Positions 37,562 to 46,234 of a DNA stretch of 64,000 nt are shown piece after piece. Location of the stretch: positions 1 to 64,000 of the forward strand of contig NZ_JABMCF010000036.1 in assembly GCF_013359815.1 (NCBI RefSeq), given 5' to 3'. The translations under genes were made by a program, and so were the position numbers. A model generated the notes under the pieces. That model worked only from the letters and a program-made list of their open reading frames with translations, made no database searches and was not told where the DNA came from. Every line of letters begins with the position of its first letter. The first letter of the stretch is position 1. Source of the stretch: Curtobacterium flaccumfaciens (GTDB taxonomy: Bacteria; Actinomycetota; Actinomycetes; Actinomycetales; Microbacteriaceae).

Positions 37562-38971
37562 TCAGGGGTAGACGCGGACCGGGGTGGAGACGTCGGTCGC
37601 CGGACGCACCGGGAACCCGGCGATGCCGTCGGCCCCGCGGTAGGTCACGCCCGCGACGATGCCCTCCGTCCCGGTCAGCGTGAGCTGCTTCGCGGTCTGC
37701 ACCGGGAGCGTCACGGTCGCACCGGACAGGATCTTCAGCGTGCGCCGCTCGTCGCCCGACCGCACCGTGACGGAGCGGTCCTGGCGGGTGGGGTTCACGA
37801 AGTTCAGCCGCACCCCCTCGCCCGGGGCGATGGCGGTGATCGTCCGGTCGCCCAGCGGCTCGGCCGAGGCGAACCACCCGAGGTCGGTGCCGCTGCTGGC
37901 ACCGTCGGTCGGCGTCGTGGTGCGTGCACCGGTGACGACCGGCTCGGTCGAGGTGACGGTGAACGAGTACCGGCCGTCCGGGAAGTCGTCGAGCGCGACG
38001 TCGGTGACGACCCCGGGCTCGGCGGTGGCGTTGACGGTCGTGCCGCCGCCGTCGGCCGTGCTGATGCCGAGGGTGACGCGGGCCGACTTCGTGCCGGGGA
38101 CGAACAGCCGGACGATCGGCGCCGCGTCGGCCGTGTCGTCGCCGCGCTGGGCGGCCTGCGCGTCGGCGAGGGCGACGGCGGGGATGACCTGCGAGCGTGA
38201 CGGCGCGGCCCCACCGGAGACGATGTCGTAGCCGCCCGGGGTGAGGGTGCGGACGACGGACTCCTGCATGTGCGCGACGATCTGGCCGCCGGACGACGTG
38301 ACGTGCACGACGGTCGAGGCGGCGTCGGACACGAAGCCCGACAGCGGGACGACCTTCTGCGTGTTCGGCGCGACGACGATGCCGGTGGTCCCGGGCGCGC
38401 TGACCGTCCCCGAGCCGTCGAAGATCGACAGGTCGACCGTGGCGTTCACGTCGGTCGGGTTCGAGAGCGTGACGAGGCTCGTCCGACCGGTCTCCGTCGA
38501 GCCGCCGACGAGCCACGTGGACTGGGTCGGGTCGTCGCACGAGGCAGCGCCAGCGCCCACCAGGTCGCCGCTCGAGACGCTCTGGAAGCTGCTGCCCGCG
38601 ACCTGCGGCGTCGTCTCGCCAGCGGGGGCCGTCAGGAGCCGGGGGTCGCTGCCGCCGGTGGTCGAGGAGTCGAGCGAGGACCGCTCGACCGTCGAACCGG
38701 TCGTCGCCGTCGCGACGGTCGCGGTGCCGACGGTGCTCGCCTGCGTCGCGTCGTTGCCGGCGTCGTCGGACAGTCGCAGCGCACTGCCGGCGCAGACACG
38801 CTCGGCCGCAGCGGGGACCGGCGTGACGGTGCGCCCGGCCGGTCGACCGGGTTCGGACTCGGTGCCGATGGCGTGGGCCGCGGTGACGGCACCCGCGGCG
38901 ACGACGACGGCGACGGCCGTGGCGGTGCCGCGGACGATCCAGCGCCGGACCGAGGAGGGGTTGGTGCTCAT
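37562..38971 (-). CDS. DUF5719-family envelope protein
   Basis: The 469-residue protein has a single N-terminal membrane helix (about residues 15-33). A long Ser/Thr/Gly-rich extracytoplasmic region of beta-sandwich character follows (LVTLSNPTDVNATVDLSIFDGSG, GIVVAPNTQKVVPLSGF). DUF5719 is always encoded after the large GT2 membrane protein in actinobacteria; its ATG overlaps that gene's stop by 4 bases. It probably assists the upstream glycosyltransferase in the outer leaflet, which is inference from coupling. Two Cys residues (C60, C145 approximately) could form a disulfide. Confidence 0.82.
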   Translation of the reverse strand: MSTNPSSVRRWIVRGTATAVAVVVAAGAVTAAHAIGTESEPGRPAGRTVTPVPAAAERVCAGSALRLSDDAGNDATQASTVGTATVATATTGSTVERSSLDSSTTGGSDPRLLTAPAGETTPQVAGSSFQSVSSGDLVGAGAASCDDPTQSTWLVGGSTETGRTSLVTLSNPTDVNATVDLSIFDGSGTVSAPGTTGIVVAPNTQKVVPLSGFVSDAASTVVHVTSSGGQIVAHMQESVVRTLTPGGYDIVSGGAAPSRSQVIPAVALADAQAAQRGDDTADAAPIVRLFVPGTKSARVTLGISTADGGGTTVNATAEPGVVTDVALDDFPDGRYSFTVTSTEPVVTGARTTTPTDGASSGTDLGWFASAEPLGDRTITAIAPGEGVRLNFVNPTRQDRSVTVRSGDERRTLKILSGATVTLPVQTAKQLTLTGTEGIVAGVTYRGADGIAGFPVRPATDVSTPVRVYP

Positions 38972-41805
38972 TCGTCGCGCTCCTCGTCGAAGGTGGTGGC
39001 GGGTTCCTCGGCCTCGATGACGTTCGAGGTGGCGCGGCGGCGGCGCGGGGCCGTCGGGACCGCGAGGAGTGCTGCGGCGCCGAAGACCACGCCGAGCACG
39101 ACGAGGTACAGCACGTGGGTGGCCTGGGTCGCCGCGGAGCCGGAGCGGGTGCGGTCGACCTCGCCCTCGTAGTGGAACAGCTGGCCGTTCGTGGTCTCGC
39201 CGATGCTCGTGAAGAGCGCGTTCTGACCGATCGCACCGGCGGCCCGGTCGTGCACCGTCTGCGCCTCGGGGTCGTCACCGGCGTCGTCGATGAGCACGAA
39301 GCTCACGCCGAGCTCGCGGAGCGCCGGCCGGGGGTCGTACCCGCTGCGGCTCGCCAGGTTGCCGGCGAGCGTCGTCAGCCGTGCGCCGGACTCGCTCAGC
39401 CGGAGCGCGGTGGCGTCGAGCGTCGACTGGTCGTCGAGGGTGGAACCCTGCCCGCGCTCGAGCGTGACGGCGAGCGAACCGTCGTCCTGCGGGACGACCA
39501 CGAGCGTGCCGACGTCCGGGTTCGCCTGGGCCTCGGCGTTCACGTACGCGCTGAGCACCCGGCCGGTGGTCGGCTCGATCGTGGCGGTGCCGAGGTAGAA
39601 CGCCGCGAAGGCCGGAGCCACGGCCACACCGGCGAGCACGGTCGCGACGAGCCCGGTGACCGGGGCGGCCTTCGGCAGCACGTCGATGCCGATGCAGGCC
39701 GCGACCACGAGGGCGAGCCAGTACACGGACAGACCGCTGCCGGGCCAGACGATGGTGGTGGTCGAACCGACACCGGTGACCGTGACGTGGGTGGCGGCGA
39801 AGGCCGTGGCGAAGCCGAGGAGCGCGATGACGAGCGCCGAGCCCGCGACCGCCCAGCGGTGGCCGAGCATCGCCCCGATCGCGGCGACGGCCACGGGGAG
39901 CGCGAGGACGGCCATCACGATCGGCAGGACCGTGGCGACCAGTGCGAGTCCGGAGGTCGCGGGGAGCCAGCCGCTCCAGTCGGGCAGGGGCTGTCCGATG
40001 GCCAGCTGGAGTGCGGACGGCGCCCGGGTCGCGGACGGCGCACCCGGGTCGGCGAACACCGCGAGCAGGTTGCCGCGTGCGGCCTGCGCCAGGATCAGCG
40101 GCAGGAAGAGCACCGCGGTCGGCACCGGGATGAACAGACGACGGTGGGCCCGGCGCCAGCCGACCAGGAGCGCCACGAGCCAGCCGACCAGCAGGACCGG
40201 CAGCAGCGACGGCGCCGAGGCGGCGACGACGGCGAACAGGAGCGACGCTCCCGAGGCCCAGGCCCACGAGCGGTGCGCCTCGAGCACGGCGACGAACAGC
40301 CACGGCAGCACCAGGTGCGCGATCACGGCGCCGAGGTGACCGGTCGTCACGGCTCCGACGAGCGACGGGGCGATCGCGTAGAGCGACGCACCGATGACCG
40401 GCACCCAGGTGCGGGTCGTGACCTTGCGGACCGCGAACCAGGCGCCGAGCGCGGACAGCGGGAACGCGACGAGCATGACGAGCACGACCGCGGTGGACGG
40501 CGACCAGAACACGATCGAGCCGAGCACGGCGAGCACCGCGGCGAAGGGGTCCGACGGGCCGGTGAAGCCCGTGCCGAGCGAGTGGAAGCCGTACCCGACG
40601 TTCTGCCAGAGCTGTCCGGGCGTCGCGGAGAGGGGTAGGAGTCCCCCGCCGGTCAGGGCCGGCGACCCGAGCAGGGGGTAGAGCGTCACGACGCTGAGGA
40701 CCGCCGCGGCCAGGACCACCCAGATGCCGCCGTCACTGAGGAACGACGCCCGGGCGATCGGGGCGTCCTCGGCCCGGGCGAGTTCGACGTCCCGCGAGGT
40801 GGTGCGGTGCTCGTGCACCCGACGCCAGCTCACGCGGAGCGGTTCGACGGCGGCCCAGCCGAGCTTCTTCGTGCGGGCGAGGTTCTTGCGCGCACGTCCC
40901 GTGCCGCCGCCGAACGCGACGGCGAACGCGGCGGAGAGCTCGGGGACCACGGCGGCGGGGTGCTTCGCGACCAGGTGACCGAGCGCGCGGCCGATCGCGA
41001 ACGGCACGAGCGTGAGCCAGTGCAGCCAGACCAGCGCGGCGGGCGCGTACGTCATCCGGCGGTGCAGCTGCGCCTGCCGGTGCATCCGGACGCGCCGCGC
41101 CTCGGACACGCGCTTGCGGCCGAATTCCTCGATCGGTCCGGCGCTGGTGACCTTGGCCTCCGGCACGAGGGCGACGCGGTGCCCGGCGAGACGGACCCGC
41201 ACCGAGAAGTCGAGGGCCGCGTCGACGTCCGGCAGCGCCGGGTCGAAGCCGCCGAGTTCGTTCCAGACCGAGCGGCGCACGAGCATGCCGCCCGCGGCGA
41301 CACCGAGCACGTCGGTGTTGCGGTCGTGCTGGCCCTGGTCGAGCTCGTCCTGCACCAGCACGATCGACCGGCCGAAGCGGGTCATGCTCTCGCCGAAGGC
41401 GCGGATGAGCGAGGGGTCGTCGTCGGCGACGAGCTTCGGACCGGCGACGACGACCGAGGGCGCGATCTCGACGGCGGACAGCAGGTCGGCGAGCGCGGTC
41501 GGTGCCGGCGCGTTGTCGTGGCCGAGGACCCACAGCCACTCGTCGACCGGCTCGTCGGTCGCCACGGGCGGCGCGCTGCGCTCGCCCTGGCGGACGGCGT
41601 CACCGAACGCGGTGCCGGCGGGCAGCCGGACGAGCTGCGCGGACCCGCCGAAGGACAGTTCGGCGGTCGATCCGTCGGTCGTGCCGACGTCGACGACCAC
41701 CAGGTTCTCGGGGTGGCGGGTCTGGGCGGCGAGCGCGTCCAGGGTCCGGTCGAGGTGGGCCGCCCCGTTGGCGGCGACGAGGATCGCGGTGACTCTGGGC
41801 TGCAT
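38968..41805 (-). CDS. Large membrane glycosyltransferase, GT2 domain plus multi-helix region
   Basis: The protein has about 945 residues. Residues 1-300 form a GT2 domain (RVTAILVAANGAAHLDRTL, VVDVGTTDGS, DEWLWVLGHDNAP; acidic D-x-D-like segments). A helical region follows, then about twelve transmembrane segments and a C-terminal outer domain. One-protein fusions of this kind are encoded near whiB2 and are thought to build cell-wall polysaccharide (Rv3267/Rv3268 neighbourhood is comparable only loosely). ATG 41805 is chosen because TAGAGT (41816-41821) lies 10 nt upstream; GTG 41817 overlaps that box. It forms a coupled pair with DUF5719. Confidence 0.85.
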   Translation of the reverse strand: MQPRVTAILVAANGAAHLDRTLDALAAQTRHPENLVVVDVGTTDGSTAELSFGGSAQLVRLPAGTAFGDAVRQGERSAPPVATDEPVDEWLWVLGHDNAPAPTALADLLSAVEIAPSVVVAGPKLVADDDPSLIRAFGESMTRFGRSIVLVQDELDQGQHDRNTDVLGVAAGGMLVRRSVWNELGGFDPALPDVDAALDFSVRVRLAGHRVALVPEAKVTSAGPIEEFGRKRVSEARRVRMHRQAQLHRRMTYAPAALVWLHWLTLVPFAIGRALGHLVAKHPAAVVPELSAAFAVAFGGGTGRARKNLARTKKLGWAAVEPLRVSWRRVHEHRTTSRDVELARAEDAPIARASFLSDGGIWVVLAAAVLSVVTLYPLLGSPALTGGGLLPLSATPGQLWQNVGYGFHSLGTGFTGPSDPFAAVLAVLGSIVFWSPSTAVVLVMLVAFPLSALGAWFAVRKVTTRTWVPVIGASLYAIAPSLVGAVTTGHLGAVIAHLVLPWLFVAVLEAHRSWAWASGASLLFAVVAASAPSLLPVLLVGWLVALLVGWRRAHRRLFIPVPTAVLFLPLILAQAARGNLLAVFADPGAPSATRAPSALQLAIGQPLPDWSGWLPATSGLALVATVLPIVMAVLALPVAVAAIGAMLGHRWAVAGSALVIALLGFATAFAATHVTVTGVGSTTTIVWPGSGLSVYWLALVVAACIGIDVLPKAAPVTGLVATVLAGVAVAPAFAAFYLGTATIEPTTGRVLSAYVNAEAQANPDVGTLVVVPQDDGSLAVTLERGQGSTLDDQSTLDATALRLSESGARLTTLAGNLASRSGYDPRPALRELGVSFVLIDDAGDDPEAQTVHDRAAGAIGQNALFTSIGETTNGQLFHYEGEVDRTRSGSAATQATHVLYLVVLGVVFGAAALLAVPTAPRRRRATSNVIEAEEPATTFDEERDE

Positions 41806-41815
41806 GACGGGCGTC

Positions 41816-41821
41816 ACTCTA
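41816..41821 (-). promoter_or_regulatory. -10 box, near-leaderless promoter of the GT2 membrane protein
   Basis: TAGAGT on the minus strand, 10 nt before ATG 41805; the predicted start of transcription lies inside the GTG codon at 41817's reading, arguing against that start. Confidence 0.4.
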
Positions 41822-41983
41822 CGGTCTGGAGGCGCGGTGTCGGCTGCGGACGGCGGCGCGCCGTGAACCTTTGGATGCGCTCACTGCACGGTGCGGGGCG
41901 GGCGGAGGTGGTCGCCTTCCGGCGCCTTCGTCGCAGGCTCCTCAGGGGCGCAGTCGCACGGCGCTGGCGCGCCGTGAACGCTC

Positions 41984-42307
41984 CTACGCCCTTTTCCGCA
42001 ACTTGCGGCGTTCACGCTCGGAGAGGCCACCCCAGATGCCGAAGCGTTCGTCGTTCTCGAGCGCGTACTCGAGGCACTGCGCCCGGACCTCGCACGAGGT
42101 GCAGATCTTCTTCGCCTCGCGCGTGGAGCCGCCCTTCTCGGGGAAGAACGCCTCGGGGTCGGTCTGCGCGCAGAGCGAGTCGACCTGCCAGGCGAGCGGG
42201 TTCTCCTCGTCGTCGGTCTCCGGACGTCGGACACCCGGGACGCCGAGCGCCACGGGATCGACGTGCCAGTCCTCCGGAACTCCGGCGTGGAACTCGGAAC
42301 CGTTCAC
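41984..42307 (-). CDS. whiB2: WhiB2-like (WhmD) iron-sulfur regulator
   Basis: The protein has about 107 residues. Cluster ligands are near Cys46, Cys69, Cys72 and Cys78, in the contexts SLCAQTDPEAFFPEKGGSTREAKKIC and CEVRAQC. The turn motif GIWGG and a basic tail RERRKLRKRA follow. WhiB2/WhmD is an essential septation regulator in mycobacteria and Streptomyces (WhiB). The N-terminal extension is longer than in M. tuberculosis WhiB2. I placed the GTG at 42307 because AGGGG lies 8 nt upstream; GTG 42316 or TTG 42343 are alternatives. A good promoter lies at 42365-42393. Confidence 0.92.
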   Translation of the reverse strand: MNGSEFHAGVPEDWHVDPVALGVPGVRRPETDDEENPLAWQVDSLCAQTDPEAFFPEKGGSTREAKKICTSCEVRAQCLEYALENDERFGIWGGLSERERRKLRKRA

Positions 42308-42364
42308 CCTGATCACCCCTGCCGCCTCGACAACGAACCCCAACTCTTGCGGCCGTTGCCTGTA

Positions 42365-42393
42365 ATTACAGCGGTGTCATTCGCCTGAGTCAA
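42365..42393 (-). promoter_or_regulatory. Promoter of whiB2 (-35 TTGACT, 17 bp, -10 TGTAAT)
   Basis: On the minus strand TTGACT (42388-42393) and TGTAAT (42365-42370) are separated by 17 bp in an AT-rich patch. The transcript would start near 42358, leaving a leader of about 50 nt. It is the most canonical promoter in the window. Confidence 0.65.
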
Positions 42394-42504
42394 GTCGCGG
42401 ATCATAGAAGGCACTGACCGCTCCAGCGTGTCATGTCCCCCGTTTGGGCGTGTCGCACCCCTCGGGTGGGCCTTCCGGGGGACAACTGACTCGTCCTCAG
42501 GCGC

Positions 42505-43467
42505 TCAGGAGGCGCTGCGACGGGCCTCCCAGGCGCTCGACACCATCTCGTCCAGGGAGTGCCGCATGGCCCACTCGAGGTCACGGGCGGCGGCTTCGCC
42601 GGTCGCGACGATGCGGGCCGGGTCACCGGGGCGCCGCGGTGCGATCTCGGGGTCGAAGGCGATCCCGGTGCCCGCCGCCATCGCGTCCATGATCTGCCGG
42701 ACGCTCACACCGTCGCCGCTGCCGAGGTTGTAGGCACGCTCGAGCGGCTCCCCCGCCTCGAGCTTCCGCGCGGCCACCGCGTGCGAGTGCGCCAGGTCGG
42801 CCACGTGCACGTAGTCGCGGACGCAGGTGCCGTCCGGGGTGGCGTAGTCGTCGCCGTTGATCCGCGGGGTCCGGCCGGCGAGCAGCGCGTCGAAGACCAG
42901 CGGGAACAGGTTGTGCGGGCTGGCGTCGTACAGGTCGGGCTCCCCCGAACCGACGACGTTGAAGTACCGGAGCGACGTGGTGGTGAAGCCCGCGGCGACC
43001 TCCATGTCGCGCAGCAGCCACTCGCCGATGAGCTTCGACTCGCCGTACGGCGACTCCGGGTTCTTCGGGGTGGACTCGACCACGGTCTCGACGTCCGGAG
43101 TGCCGTAGACCGCCGCGCTGGACGAGAAGACCGCCTTGGTGACGCCGGTCTCCGCCATCGCGCGCAGCAGGGTCGCCATGCCGGTGACGTTCTGCTCGTA
43201 GGTGTGCAGCGGGCGCTCGACCGAGACGCCGGCGTACTTGAACCCCGCGACGTGGACCACGCCGGTGACCGCGTGCTCGCGCAGCGTGCGTGCGACGAGC
43301 TCGCCGTCGAGGATCGTGCCCTCGACGAACGGCACGTCGTCCGGGACGAACGCGCGGAAGCCGCTCGACAGATCGTCGAACGCGACCGTGTCGATGCCGG
43401 CCGAGCGCAGCGCTCGGACGACGTGGGACCCGATGTACCCGGCACCGCCGGTGACCAGCCAACTCAT
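42505..43467 (-). CDS. galE: UDP-glucose 4-epimerase
   Basis: The 320-residue extended short-chain dehydrogenase/reductase interconverts UDP-glucose and UDP-galactose with bound NAD. It has the Rossmann motif GGAGYIGSH, catalytic Ser in SSSAAVYG, and Tyr-x3-Lys in PYGESKL. Substrate-loop YNLGSGDGVSVRQI also matches GalE. It supplies galactose donors for the surrounding glycan genes. The ATG is set by TAGCGT 7 nt upstream (leaderless); the first 18 codons of the longer open frame are rejected. It is followed on the same strand by the whiB2 promoter region. Confidence 0.93.
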   Translation of the reverse strand: MSWLVTGGAGYIGSHVVRALRSAGIDTVAFDDLSSGFRAFVPDDVPFVEGTILDGELVARTLREHAVTGVVHVAGFKYAGVSVERPLHTYEQNVTGMATLLRAMAETGVTKAVFSSSAAVYGTPDVETVVESTPKNPESPYGESKLIGEWLLRDMEVAAGFTTTSLRYFNVVGSGEPDLYDASPHNLFPLVFDALLAGRTPRINGDDYATPDGTCVRDYVHVADLAHSHAVAARKLEAGEPLERAYNLGSGDGVSVRQIMDAMAAGTGIAFDPEIAPRRPGDPARIVATGEAAARDLEWAMRHSLDEMVSSAWEARRSAS

Positions 43468-43474
43468 GCTCGCC

Positions 43475-43480
43475 ACGCTA
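43475..43480 (-). promoter_or_regulatory. -10 box, probable leaderless promoter of galE
   Basis: TAGCGT on the minus strand, 7 nt before ATG 43467, no ribosome binding site. Confidence 0.55.
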
Positions 43481-43567
43481 GCGGACGTCGGCGACGCCCC
43501 GGTGGCGGTGTGCGGGTCCACGCCACGGCGTGCGGCCCCGCGCCGGTCCCGGTGCCGGTCCGCGCCC

Positions 43568-44776
43568 CTAGGCGCCGGTGGCGATGAACACGGTCGACGT
43601 GATGCCGTCGGAGGAGTCCGCCTCGACCGTCACGTCGCCCTCGTCCGGGGTGATGAAGCACGACTCGCCCTTGCGGAGCAGGGTCGCCGACTGCGCGCCG
43701 ACGAGCGTGACGACGCCCTCGGTGCAGATCGCGATCGACGGCCCCACGAGCGGGGCGACCCCGCCGGTGCTCAGTCCCACCGGGCGACCGTCACCGTCCA
43801 CCCGCAGCAGCGCGAAGCCGACGCCGTCCGGCGCGAACCGGTCGACGCCCTGGGCGATGCGCTCGGGCTCGAGGACCGGTGCCGGGTACGCGGTGAAGTC
43901 GAGCACCCGCAGGAGCTCCGGCACGTCGACGTGCTTCGGCGTGAGCCCGCCGCGCAGCACGTTGTCCGACGGCGCCATCAGCTCGATGCCGAGCCCGTCC
44001 AGGTACGCGTGGATGTTGCCGGCGGGCAGGTACATGGCCTGCCCCGCGGTGAGCGTCACCCGGTGCATGAGCAGGGAGACGACGATGCCGGGGTCAGCGG
44101 GCCAGCTGGTCGCCAGGTCGCGGACGGTCGCGGTGTTCGGGGTGAGCAGGTCGTCGTCGAGCGAGACGGCCAGGTCGCTCGCGGCCTGCACCACGGCGAG
44201 CGCGGACTCGTCGGCGGTCTCGAGCCAGCGGACGGTGTCCTCGAGCCCGTGCAGCAGGTGTACCTCGAGCGGACCGAGGCGTCCGGTGCCGGCGTCGAGC
44301 ACGCGGACCTCGGCCAGGGTCTCCTCGACCGGGCGGAAGCCGCTCAGCGCCTCGAACCGCTCGCTCAGCGCGACGACGAGCTCGGGCTTCGGGAACGGGT
44401 CCTTGTAGTTGCGGGCCGGGTCGTCGAGCGGGATCCCCTCGCGCTCCTCGCGGGCGAAACCCTCTTCTGCCTGCTCCGGGGTCGGGTGCGCCTGCAGCGA
44501 GAGCGGTGCCGCCGCCGCGAGCACCTTGAGCAGGAAGGGCAGGCCGGTGCGGTCCGGACCGAGTGCGGTCTCCGGCTCGTCGGCGATCCAGTCGCGGAGC
44601 GTGTCGGCCCCGCCGACCATGGCCGGGTTGACGACGACACTGGGGCTGCCGGCGTGGGCGCCGAGCCAGAGCTCCGCCTGCGGGGCACCCGTGACGGTGC
44701 GGCCGAGGAGCTCCGGGATCGCGGTGACCGAGCCCCAGGCGTAGTCGCGGGGGGTGTTCGTGATGCCGAGGAACAT
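43568..44776 (-). CDS. manA: Mannose-6-phosphate isomerase, class I
   Basis: The 402-residue cupin enzyme interconverts fructose-6-phosphate and mannose-6-phosphate, the entry to GDP-mannose and polyprenyl-phosphate-mannose. Zinc ligands fall in LQAHPTPEQA, DPFPKPELVVAL and YLPAGNIHAYL; the substrate region has SDNVLRGGLTPKHVDVPELL. The ATG is set by TAGGCT 7 nt upstream (leaderless). It matches Rv3255c by position. It lies divergent from an O-antigen-ligase-like gene, in keeping with a mannose-rich surface glycan. Confidence 0.95.
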   Translation of the reverse strand: MFLGITNTPRDYAWGSVTAIPELLGRTVTGAPQAELWLGAHAGSPSVVVNPAMVGGADTLRDWIADEPETALGPDRTGLPFLLKVLAAAAPLSLQAHPTPEQAEEGFAREEREGIPLDDPARNYKDPFPKPELVVALSERFEALSGFRPVEETLAEVRVLDAGTGRLGPLEVHLLHGLEDTVRWLETADESALAVVQAASDLAVSLDDDLLTPNTATVRDLATSWPADPGIVVSLLMHRVTLTAGQAMYLPAGNIHAYLDGLGIELMAPSDNVLRGGLTPKHVDVPELLRVLDFTAYPAPVLEPERIAQGVDRFAPDGVGFALLRVDGDGRPVGLSTGGVAPLVGPSIAICTEGVVTLVGAQSATLLRKGESCFITPDEGDVTVEADSSDGITSTVFIATGA

Positions 44777-44783
44777 GGGCCAG

Positions 44784-44789
44784 AGCCTA
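44784..44789 (-). promoter_or_regulatory. -10 box, probable leaderless promoter of manA
   Basis: TAGGCT on the minus strand, 7 nt before ATG 44776, no ribosome binding site. Confidence 0.55.
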
Positions 44790-44830
44790 CCGGCGCTGCC
44801 GGTGGAGTCCTGCGGACGGCGACCGGCCGG

Positions 44831-44836
44831 TAGCCT
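44831..44836 (+). promoter_or_regulatory. -10 box, probable leaderless promoter
   Basis: TAGCCT lies 6 nt before the GTG at 44843, back-to-back with the manA promoter. Confidence 0.52.
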
Positions 44837-44842
44837 GGCGTC

Positions 44843-46222
44843 GTGACGAACACCTGGCCGCTGGCGCGCGGGACCGTACCGGAGCGCGAGGCGTTCGCCT
44901 TCGGGGCGACGACCCTGTTCGTGCTGTTCGCGGGCGACGCCGTGCCGAACACCCTGACCTGGGTCGGGGCCGGTGTCCTCTGGGCCCTCGTCGCGGCGTG
45001 GGGCATCACGATCCTGGTCCGGGCGAAGCCACCGCTCGTCCGCACCCCCTGGGCGCTCTGGGCGTTCCTCGGCTGGTGCCTGGTGACCCTCGTCTGGTCG
45101 CACTGGCGCTTCGCGACGATCTCGAGCCTGACCGTGCAGGTGATCTGCGCGGCCGTGGCGTTCACGATCGCCTCGACCCTGACGTGGCGCCGGATCACCG
45201 ATGCCCTGAGCCTCGCGCTCCGCTGGGTCCTCATGCTCTCGCTCCTGTTCGAGGCCGCCGTCGCGGTGTTCGTCCGGCACCCGATCGCCCCGATCTGGAC
45301 GGACTACGGCGACCGCGACGTCCCCGACGCCTTCTACTTCTCGCGCGCCGAGCTCTTCACCGGGGGTCGGATCCAGGGGCTGCCCGGCAACGCCAACCTG
45401 CTCGCGATGGTGGCCCTGCTGGTCGCGATCGTGGTCGCCGTGCAGTTCGCCGAGGGCCGGATCCGCCGGAACCAGGCGATCGGCTGGCTCGTCGTCGCGG
45501 CACTCGGCTTCGTCCTCACCCGCTCGTCGACGGTCATCGCCGCCGCACTCGTGGTCGCCGTGGTCGCACTGGCCGCCGTCTGGATGCGCCGTGTCCCGAC
45601 CGAGCGCCGCACCCCGCGCTACCTGCTGCTGGCGGTGGGTGCCGTCGTGGTCGCCGTCGCCGCGTTCGTGCTGCGCGGCCCGGTGTCCGAACTGCTCGGC
45701 AAGGGCTCGGACGCCACCGGACGCGGGGAGATCTGGGCCAAGGTCCTCGGCCTGATCGACCAGCACCCCGTGGGAGGCTGGGGCTGGATCGGGTACTGGT
45801 GGCCGGGCATCCCGACGCTCGCCGACCTGGCGCAGCGCAAGGGCGTCACGTACCTGCAGGCCCACGACGCCTACCTGGACGTCTGGATGCAGACCGGCAT
45901 CATCGGCCTGGTGCTCTTCGCGATCTACGTGGTCACGACGCTGTCCCGCTCGTGGGCGTGCGCGACCCGCATCGGGTACGACGCCGCGCTGCGTCCGCGG
46001 GCCTTCGACCCGGTGTCGCTCCTGCCGCTCCTGGTCGTCGTCGCCCTGCTCGTGCAGTCCGTCGCCGAGTCCCGCCTGCTCTACCAGGGGAACTGGGTGC
46101 TCTTCGCCCTGCTCGCGATCAAGACGCGCATCGTGCTGACCGGCGAGGAACCGGTCTCGACCGGCGACGGCCCGCGCACGCCCCCCGCCAAGCGCGAGTT
46201 CCGGTGGGCGGGCACGCGCTGA
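44843..46222 (+). CDS. O-antigen ligase/polymerase-like membrane protein (first copy)
   Basis: The 459-residue protein has about twelve helices of the WaaL/Wzy superfamily. The large outer loop carries GRGEIWAKVLGLIDQHPVGGWGWIGYWWPG and the conserved HDAYLDVWMQTGIIGLVLF, whose histidine is typical of active ligases. The helix preceding it contains RIQGLPGNANLLAMVALL. The expected role is transfer or polymerisation of lipid-linked glycan on the outer face. The GTG start is set by the leaderless box. It converges with 12 bases to the next gene. Confidence 0.85.
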   Translation: MTNTWPLARGTVPEREAFAFGATTLFVLFAGDAVPNTLTWVGAGVLWALVAAWGITILVRAKPPLVRTPWALWAFLGWCLVTLVWSHWRFATISSLTVQVICAAVAFTIASTLTWRRITDALSLALRWVLMLSLLFEAAVAVFVRHPIAPIWTDYGDRDVPDAFYFSRAELFTGGRIQGLPGNANLLAMVALLVAIVVAVQFAEGRIRRNQAIGWLVVAALGFVLTRSSTVIAAALVVAVVALAAVWMRRVPTERRTPRYLLLAVGAVVVAVAAFVLRGPVSELLGKGSDATGRGEIWAKVLGLIDQHPVGGWGWIGYWWPGIPTLADLAQRKGVTYLQAHDAYLDVWMQTGIIGLVLFAIYVVTTLSRSWACATRIGYDAALRPRAFDPVSLLPLLVVVALLVQSVAESRLLYQGNWVLFALLAIKTRIVLTGEEPVSTGDGPRTPPAKREFRWAGTR

Positions 46223-46234
46223 CCCGACGCTCCC